The position numbers and the translations under genes were made by a program. The notes beneath the pieces were generated by a model that worked only from the letters and a program-made list of their open reading frames with translations, was not told the origin of the DNA and ran no database searches. From Fusibacter sp963666805 (GTDB taxonomy: Bacteria > Bacillota > Clostridia > Peptostreptococcales > Acidaminobacteraceae), in the NCBI GenBank assembly GCA_963666805.2, contig CAXXWR010000006.1, positions 1,116,001-1,180,000 of the forward strand: 64,000 nucleotides of DNA, in the 5' to 3' direction. This document shows positions 58,641-64,000 of the stretch, in pieces; position 1 is the stretch's first letter, and each line of letters opens with the position of its first letter.

Positions 58641-58742
58641 AATGAATGATCGATAATAGGTGTGGGGACCTTTGATGATTCATGATCGGTGGCAACACAA
58701 GTTAAGTCTAATCGCTGTGGAAAAGAGCGGATAAGCGATTAT
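58641..58742 (+). ncRNA. Structured non-coding segment of unknown function
   Basis: Two potential hairpins in tandem: ATGAATGATC (58642-58651) with GATGATTCAT (58674-58683, one mismatch) enclosing AGGT/ACCT, then TAATCGCT (58709-58716) with AGCGATTA (58734-58741). Between them lies CGGTGGCAACACAAG, slightly reminiscent of a T-box but without other T-box elements. It may be the 3' UTR of the EF-G-like mRNA or a small RNA. It is the main content of the 347-base gap 58609-58955, with the terminator that follows. Confidence 0.4.
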
Positions 58743-58766
58743 CAATAAAAAAATCAGTTACAAGAG

Positions 58767-58804
58767 GGAGAAACAGGCGCTAGAGCGTCTGTTTCTTTTT
58801 GTTT
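58767..58804 (+). terminator. Terminator before clpC
   Basis: AGAAACAGGCGC (58769-58780) pairs with GCGTCTGTTTCT (58785-58796), one G-U pair, followed by TTTTTGTTTT. Confidence 0.9.
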
Positions 58805-58955
58805 TAGTCTTTTTCAATACAATAAAAAGTTTATTTAAACGTTCTTCATTTCTTCAAAATCGTTAAAGATTGAACGGCATCAAGAGAGCGAAAAAGAACA
58901 TTTCAGACTAAATTGTGGTAAACTGGAATTAGATTATTTTGAAGGAGGAGGCATT

Positions 58956-61403
58956 ATGTATACTTATCATTTTGACGAACATGCCAATGATGTGATTAAT
59001 ACAGCATTTGCCGAAGCACGAGATTTAGGCCATCGTTTTATTGGAACAGAACACCTATTGCTGGGTCTATCTACTTTAGGTCATACGAAAATTGCCGAAA
59101 CTTTTGAGTATTATAAGGTCTCAACAGAAGATATCCGTTTAGAAATTATTAAGTTGATGGGGCGTAACAATGTGTCTGGGCCTATTGAAGACTATACAAC
59201 ACGGGCAAAAGAGTGTATTGATCGGGCCAATGATTATGCCAAGGTTACCACCAGTTCAGAAATAATGCCCGAACATCTCTTTCGAAGTATGATGAGTGAC
59301 AAATCGTCAAATGGCTATCAAATCCTCTCTAAGTTGAGTTTAGATATTACTAAAATAGCGTTTGAACTCGATAAGGGGAAAGAAAAACCTGCTATTATTA
59401 AAGCGGGGGCTGCGAAAGCCTTTGAAATAAAAGCTTTAGATTTTGATGAACACTATGAAGAAATTGAGGAAGATTCAATTCTATCAATATTGGGAGACAA
59501 TCTTACTGATCGTGTTAAAGATGATTCAACTTTTGATATATTAGGAAGGGATGAAGAAATTAGTCGACTGATTCAAATCCTTAGCCGTAAAACAAAGAAT
59601 AATCCATGTTTAGTAGGAGAAGCAGGTGTTGGAAAGACTGCGGTAGTTTATGGATTATGTAAACGTATCGCAGAAGGAAAAGTTCCCGATTTGCTTTTAA
59701 ATAAAGAAATTATTGCTTTAGATCCAGCGACATTGGTTGCAGGAACGATGTTTAGAGGTCAGTTTGAAACCCGTATGAACGATCTTGTGAAAAGTTTAAA
59801 GGACAATCCACATGTTATTCTTTTTATAGACGAGATACATTCTTTAGTAGGCATGGGGGCAACGGGTGAAAAATCAATGGATGCCTTAGGCATTTTAAAA
59901 CCACATTTGACCAGTGGCGACATCCAATTGATTGGAACAACGACATATGAGGACTTTGAAAAGTATATTGAACCAGACCATGCGGTTAGTAGACGTTTAA
60001 TCCAAGTAGAAGTACTTGAACCTTCAATTGAAGAAACGAAGAAAATCATTAATCATATTAAAGAATACTACGAAGATCATCACAAGGTGATTATTACTGA
60101 AAAGGCAGTTGAGGCAGCTATTCAGCTCTCGGTACGCTATATTCAGAATCGTAAATTGCCTGATAAGGCCATTGATATTGTGGATGAAGCTTGTAGCCGT
60201 AAGCGGTTAGAGAGTTTGAAGACTATTCAAATTGTAGATGAATTAAAATATCGACTGAAAATCATGAAGGGTAAAAAAGAACAAGCTATTTTGGCTATGG
60301 ATTTTGAAGATGCAGCGAGTATACAAGCTGAAGAAAAGCATATTATTGACCACATCCAAAAAAATGATTCAGCTAAACAAATTTATCAATCCAACCGCTT
60401 ATATGTTACTCAAGAGGACATTGAACACGTTATTTCTGAATGGGCAAAAGTACCTGTAAAACAGCTTTCAACGCATGAGAAGGAAAGACTTGCTCATATC
60501 GACCAATTCCTCGCTGAACGGATAAAAGGACAATCTAGAGCGATTGACGGTGTATCTAGGGCTATCAAAAGAAGTCGATTGGGGATTGGAAATCCTCAAA
60601 AACCTGTAGGCGTTTTTCTCTTTATTGGTCAAACCGGTGTAGGGAAGACAGCACTTGCTAAGGCGATAGCCGATGTTTACTATGGCAGTGAAGCGGCGAT
60701 GATCAGACTTGATATGTCTGAATATATGGAAAGACATGCAGTGTCTAAGTTAATTGGATCGCCACCAGGCTATGAGGGAAATCGTGAAGGTGGGTATCTG
60801 ACTAATGAAGTATCAAGACATCCTTATTCAGTTGTGGTTTTTGATGAAATAGAGAAGGCCCATCAAGAAGTGACAAATATTCTCCTTCAAATTATGGATG
60901 AAGGGATTATTAAAGATGGAAAGGGTAACCGCATTAATTTTAAAAACACTTTAATTATTATGACTTCCAATTTAGGCGTTGAAAAACTTAAAGAAAATAT
61001 AGTAGGTTTTGGTTCAGAATCACGTATGGGGCCCCTAGCACTTGAAAAATTAGAAAAGGCGGCCAAAGCATACTTCAAGCCAGAATTTATCAATCGAATA
61101 GATGAAATCATTTTATTTGACCCATTGAGTCAAGAGGCTTTTAAGGCCATTGTTAAGTTGAAGCTTGAAGAACTTAAAGGCTTACTCCAAACCAATCATA
61201 TTGATATTGAATACGATGCGTCACTGATCGAATACATCAGTCAATATCATTTTAATGATGAGTATGGGGCACGTCCGATTGGTAGATTCATTGATCGAGA
61301 AATCAAGGATAGAATTGCAGAACAAATTCTTCTAGCCGATCAAGGACCCTATAACTTTAAACTAAAGCTGATTGAAAATACCATTGAGATAGAAAGGATT
61401 TAA
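58956..61403 (+). CDS. clpC: ClpC-type AAA+ chaperone of the Clp protease
   Basis: Unfoldase that feeds substrates to ClpP. Order seen: N-terminal Clp repeats (about 1-145, FIGTEHLLLGL), AAA-1 with Walker A GEAGVGKT (near 221-228), middle helical/UVR-like part (about 425-450), AAA-2 with Walker A GQTGVGKT (near 555-562), and C-terminal D2-small domain. 815 residues, full ClpC length. GAAGGAGGAGG precedes the ATG. The usual ctsR-mcsA-mcsB genes are not upstream, so it stands alone with radA. Whether it uses ClpP is not shown here; the LGF/IGF-type tripeptide was not verified. Confidence 0.92.
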   Translation: MYTYHFDEHANDVINTAFAEARDLGHRFIGTEHLLLGLSTLGHTKIAETFEYYKVSTEDIRLEIIKLMGRNNVSGPIEDYTTRAKECIDRANDYAKVTTSSEIMPEHLFRSMMSDKSSNGYQILSKLSLDITKIAFELDKGKEKPAIIKAGAAKAFEIKALDFDEHYEEIEEDSILSILGDNLTDRVKDDSTFDILGRDEEISRLIQILSRKTKNNPCLVGEAGVGKTAVVYGLCKRIAEGKVPDLLLNKEIIALDPATLVAGTMFRGQFETRMNDLVKSLKDNPHVILFIDEIHSLVGMGATGEKSMDALGILKPHLTSGDIQLIGTTTYEDFEKYIEPDHAVSRRLIQVEVLEPSIEETKKIINHIKEYYEDHHKVIITEKAVEAAIQLSVRYIQNRKLPDKAIDIVDEACSRKRLESLKTIQIVDELKYRLKIMKGKKEQAILAMDFEDAASIQAEEKHIIDHIQKNDSAKQIYQSNRLYVTQEDIEHVISEWAKVPVKQLSTHEKERLAHIDQFLAERIKGQSRAIDGVSRAIKRSRLGIGNPQKPVGVFLFIGQTGVGKTALAKAIADVYYGSEAAMIRLDMSEYMERHAVSKLIGSPPGYEGNREGGYLTNEVSRHPYSVVVFDEIEKAHQEVTNILLQIMDEGIIKDGKGNRINFKNTLIIMTSNLGVEKLKENIVGFGSESRMGPLALEKLEKAAKAYFKPEFINRIDEIILFDPLSQEAFKAIVKLKLEELKGLLQTNHIDIEYDASLIEYISQYHFNDEYGARPIGRFIDREIKDRIAEQILLADQGPYNFKLKLIENTIEIERI

Positions 61404-61409
61404 TGAAAC

Positions 61410-62768
61410 ATGGCTAAATCAAAAAGTCAGTTTGTTTGTCAAACCTGTGGGTACATTTCCCCAAAATGGCTTGGTAAATGTACTGAGTGTGGAGAATGGA
61501 ATACTTTTGTAGAATCTGTAAAAACGGACGAAAACAAAAGTCTTAATATTAGTAGTAAACAAACCATCACTAAACCTCAAAAAATAAAAGATATTGTATA
61601 CGATAAAGAAGAACGTTATACGACAGCAATTGGTGAACTTGATATTGTTCTTGGAGGCGGTCTCGTTAAGGGGTCGTTAGTATTAGTGGGGGGAGATCCT
61701 GGGATTGGCAAATCAACTTTACTCCTTCAAGTCGCTAATTATTTATCAACAGATAAAAAAGTACTCTATGTCTCTGGCGAAGAGTCTATTAAGCAGACTA
61801 AATTACGTGCAGAAAGACTTCATGTGAAAGCGGAAGAACTCTACATTGTTGCTGAAAATAGTATGGAGCGTATTAAGCAATATGTGTCTGAATTAGAACC
61901 TGATATTTTAATAGTCGATTCTATTCAAACCGTTTATTCAGCAGATGTTACCTCAGCACCGGGGAGTGTTTCTCAAGTGAGAGAGGCGACAAACCAATTT
62001 ATGAATATAGCAAAGGGACAAGGCGTTTCAACCTTTATAGTGGGACATGTTACCAAGAGTGGTACGATTGCTGGTCCAAAGATATTAGAACATATGGTTG
62101 ATACGGTTCTTTATTTTGAAGGGGAGCGGCACAATGTATTTAGAATTTTAAGAGCTGTTAAAAATCGTTTTGGTTCAACCAACGAGATTGGAATTTTTGA
62201 AATGACTAACCGTGGTCTAATTGAAGTGGATAACCCGTCTAAAATATTTCTCTCTAATCATTTAGAAGCCTCAGCAGGATCGGTCATTGTTCCTACTTTA
62301 GAGGGGACGAGAACTGTTTTGGTAGAAATGCAATGTTTGGCCTCTCAAACCAATTTTAATATGGCACGGCGTATGGCTATTGGTATTGACTATAATAAGC
62401 TGATTTTACTGACAGCAGTATTAGAAAAGAAAGTAGGCATGTCTCTTTATAACCAAGATATCTATTTAAATGTGGTGGGTGGTATGAGTATTGATGAGCC
62501 AGCAGCGGATCTTGCTGTTATAATGGCAATCGCTTCAAGTTTTAGAGATATAATTATTCCCAACGACATGATTGTTTTTGGCGAAGTGGGCTTAACAGGC
62601 GAAATCAGGACGGTTAATCAAGCACAACAGAGGATTAACGAAGGGGCTAAGATGGGCTTTAAAAAGGCGATTATCCCTCATGGTAATTTAGAGGGACTTA
62701 CGAGACCTGAAGGATTTCAAGTGATTGGTATGAAACATGTAGATGATGTTTTTAAATACTTCTTCTAG
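61410..62768 (+). CDS. radA: DNA repair protein RadA
   Basis: RecA-like ATPase that helps branch migration in recombination repair. Order seen: N-terminal zinc finger CQTCGY...CTECGEW (about residues 10-30), Walker A GGDPGIGKS (about 93-101), the RadA KNRFG motif (KNRFGST, about 251-257), and C-terminal Lon-protease-like domain. 452 residues. It begins six bases after clpC, the common clpC-radA pair; disA, often next, is absent. Start ATG at 61410 preceded by AAAGGA. Confidence 0.95.
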   Translation: MAKSKSQFVCQTCGYISPKWLGKCTECGEWNTFVESVKTDENKSLNISSKQTITKPQKIKDIVYDKEERYTTAIGELDIVLGGGLVKGSLVLVGGDPGIGKSTLLLQVANYLSTDKKVLYVSGEESIKQTKLRAERLHVKAEELYIVAENSMERIKQYVSELEPDILIVDSIQTVYSADVTSAPGSVSQVREATNQFMNIAKGQGVSTFIVGHVTKSGTIAGPKILEHMVDTVLYFEGERHNVFRILRAVKNRFGSTNEIGIFEMTNRGLIEVDNPSKIFLSNHLEASAGSVIVPTLEGTRTVLVEMQCLASQTNFNMARRMAIGIDYNKLILLTAVLEKKVGMSLYNQDIYLNVVGGMSIDEPAADLAVIMAIASSFRDIIIPNDMIVFGEVGLTGEIRTVNQAQQRINEGAKMGFKKAIIPHGNLEGLTRPEGFQVIGMKHVDDVFKYFF

Positions 62769-62786
62769 AAAAATGACAAATTAAAA

Positions 62787-62841
62787 AAAATCCTGTTTTC
62801 AATCGTCGTAAAAGTGATTAGACGTGAGAAAACAGGATTTT
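62787..62841. terminator. Bidirectional terminator between radA and the minus-strand gene
   Basis: AAAATCCTGTTTTC (62787-62800) pairs with GAAAACAGGATTTT (62828-62841). Runs of A and T on both sides let it serve radA and the convergent gene at 62865-63260. Confidence 0.85.
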
Positions 62842-62864
62842 ATAAGTATTTGACTGGATAACGC

Positions 62865-63260
62865 CTAATATAAACTATATTTACCCAGTGTTTTAATCTT
62901 GTTATATTCTTTGAGGATAATATCGTATCGGTTGAGATCAAGAATATTACAGAGGGCTGCTGTATAGAATTCTAAATTGCCCAGTTCTTCTTCAACAAAT
63001 TCTCTACAAGTAGGACAAAGCTCCCCTTTAATATGTTCAGCGCGGTAAATTTTTAAATCTTCATAAGACGCATTTTCCGGAGGAAGTTGTTTACTTGTAT
63101 CAAGTGACAAACAGCCGCAAGACGTAATGGCTTTAATAGTAGCCCGATTAACTTTAGCTGAAGACTCATCAATTTTGCTCAAAATATCAAGTAGACTGCC
63201 ATGACGTATTAAGACTTCATCTACTTTTTCTTGAAATTCATCGTATATTACATCTTTCAT
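62865..63260 (-). CDS. Small conserved protein with Cys motifs, unknown function
   Basis: The only minus-strand gene I support. 131 residues from an ATG at 63258-63260 that has GGGAGGC upstream; a longer frame to 63323 lacks a site. Mostly helical, acidic, with CGC (in TSCGCLSL) and CPTC (GELCPTCREF) Cys pairs suggesting a metal-binding site, and a C-terminal amphipathic region. Similar proteins seem widespread in Clostridia next to radA/carD, from memory; the family name and function are not certain. It converges on radA. Confidence 0.7.
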   Translation of the reverse strand: MKDVIYDEFQEKVDEVLIRHGSLLDILSKIDESSAKVNRATIKAITSCGCLSLDTSKQLPPENASYEDLKIYRAEHIKGELCPTCREFVEEELGNLEFYTAALCNILDLNRYDIILKEYNKIKTLGKYSLY

Positions 63261-63391
63261 ATTTGCCTCCCATGTATTTAACAATATCACTATATATTTA
63301 CATTTATTTGTTACTGTTTTCATTGTATCACACTTAAAATTAAAGATAAATGATGTATAAAAAAAAAAAAATTAACTGGCCAACAAAAGTG

Positions 63392-63458
63392 TTGACAACG
63401 GTTCTATCAAATAGTAAAATATAGGTTTGTTGAAAAAGCCTAAAAAATGTTGTATAAT
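63392..63458 (+). promoter_or_regulatory. Two tandem promoters of the carD gene
   Basis: P1: TTGACA (63392-63397), 17-base spacer, TAAAAT (63415-63420). P2: TTGAAA (63430-63435), 17-base spacer, TATAAT (63453-63458). Both near-consensus for sigma-A, 38 bases apart. Confidence 0.82.
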
Positions 63459-63488
63459 AGTATTAACATTACTGCATGGAGGTAGATT

Positions 63489-63971
63489 ATGTTCAAAGTC
63501 GGTGATAAAGTGGTATACCCTATGCATGGCGCAGGGATTATTGAAGGTATTGAAAGAAAAGAGTTATTGGGTGAAACAAAGAATTTCTATGTTTTAAAAT
63601 TACCAATCAAAAACATGAAAGTAATGTTGCCTATTGATAACGCTGAAAAACTTGGCGTTAGAGAAGTGGTGGACAAGGGGACATTCAACGAAGTGATTGT
63701 AACCTTATCCCAAGATATGAGCAAGATGCCTGACAATTGGAACAGAAGGTACAGAGCTAATCTTGAACGTGTCAAAACAGGTGACATTTTCGAAGTGGCA
63801 TCAGTAGTCAGAAATTTGGAAATCTTAGATCGTGAAAAAGGATTATCAACTGGTGAAAGAAAGATGCTCAATAATTCGAAACAAATTTTAGTGAGTGAAT
63901 TAATACTATCGAGAGATTTAAACGAAGAAGAAGCAGTAAAATTAGTTAACACTACAATCGGCAGTCATTAG
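63489..63971 (+). CDS. CarD/CdnL-type RNA-polymerase-binding regulator
   Basis: Global regulator of the CarD family, which binds the RNA polymerase beta subunit and stabilises open complexes. Seen: N-terminal RID domain with KVGDKVVYPMHGAGIIEGIE (about 3-22) and FYVLKLPIKNMKVMLP, then a helical C-terminal DNA-interacting domain; 160 residues, the family length. TGGAGGT precedes the ATG. Has two tandem promoters and begins near the window end; nothing further is seen in 63972-64000. Confidence 0.92.
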   Translation: MFKVGDKVVYPMHGAGIIEGIERKELLGETKNFYVLKLPIKNMKVMLPIDNAEKLGVREVVDKGTFNEVIVTLSQDMSKMPDNWNRRYRANLERVKTGDIFEVASVVRNLEILDREKGLSTGERKMLNNSKQILVSELILSRDLNEEEAVKLVNTTIGSH

Positions 63972-64000
63972 GTGTCATTTATTATTTAAGGCATCAAATT

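Noticed and set aside
58681..58700. CGGTGGCAACACAAG as a T-box leader for a synthetase gene
   Set aside because: The sequence faintly recalls the T-box motif, but no stem I, specifier loop or antiterminator was found, and the downstream gene is clpC, not a synthetase or amino-acid gene.
59759..60049. Antisense frames opposite clpC and other genes
   Set aside because: They mirror strongly coding + strand sequence and lack any start signal.

Overview
The window looks like a chromosomal segment of a low-GC, anaerobic Firmicute, most likely a clostridium. Four things point that way: the bacterial rRNA sequences with a CCTCC anti-Shine-Dalgarno 3' end, strong AGGAGG ribosome-binding sites before most genes, AT-rich intergenic DNA full of rho-independent terminators, and the gene families present (TilS, FtsH, CoaX, ClpC, CarD, B12-dependent ribonucleotide reductase, Na+-translocating decarboxylase). 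The genus cannot be fixed by eye. Every protein gene except one (62865-63260) and the whole rRNA operon lie on the + strand, as expected for a leading-strand replichore arm. I saw no insertion sequence, prophage, CRISPR array or tRNA gene.

Layout. 1-6.3 kb: tldD-pmbA, tilS and ftsH housekeeping genes. 6.4-8.9 kb: a small thioesterase, two-subunit class I fumarate hydratase and a methyltransferase. 9.2-16.6 kb: a complete methylmalonyl-CoA module (B12 mutase large and small subunits, MeaB chaperone, epimerase, four-part sodium-pumping decarboxylase), which converts succinyl-CoA to propionyl-CoA while exporting Na+. 16.9-23.4 kb: a chemoreceptor, then birA-coaX-dusB-lysS; BirA could biotinylate the decarboxylase carrier subunit. 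23.5-30.9 kb: an AraC regulator, an ECF transporter (S, T, double-ATPase) and two exporter-type ABC half-transporters, with a shared metal-box-like operator at two positions, suggesting iron, siderophore or heme uptake. 31.0-33.1 kb: a TetR repressor and an MFS pump with matching operators. 33.3-35.3 kb: a membrane XRE regulator and a CPBP protease.

35.5-41.1 kb: one rRNA operon (two promoters, 16S, 23S, two tandem 5S genes) with visible RNase III-type processing stems. 41.2-50.7 kb: dinB, then a maltodextrin/glycogen-use cluster (LacI regulator with a perfect palindromic operator, GH31 glucosidase, glycogen phosphorylase, ROK glucokinase, Pgi) that feeds glucose units to fructose-6-phosphate. 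50.9-54.4 kb: AdoCbl-dependent ribonucleotide reductase and a Nif3-like protein. 54.7-56.1 kb: a secreted papain/C39-like cysteine peptidase interrupted by an in-frame amber codon, overlapping the start of an unrecognised membrane-anchored protein. 56.5-64.0 kb: an EF-G-2-like GTPase, a structured non-coding stretch, clpC, radA, a small conserved minus-strand gene and a carD-type regulator behind two tandem promoters.

The most unusual items are the amber-interrupted peptidase with its coupled partner, the tandem covarying 5S genes, the ECF plus ABC-exporter cluster with its operator pair, the EF-G homologue with Tyr in place of the catalytic His, and the structured RNA-like segment at 58.64-58.74 kb.
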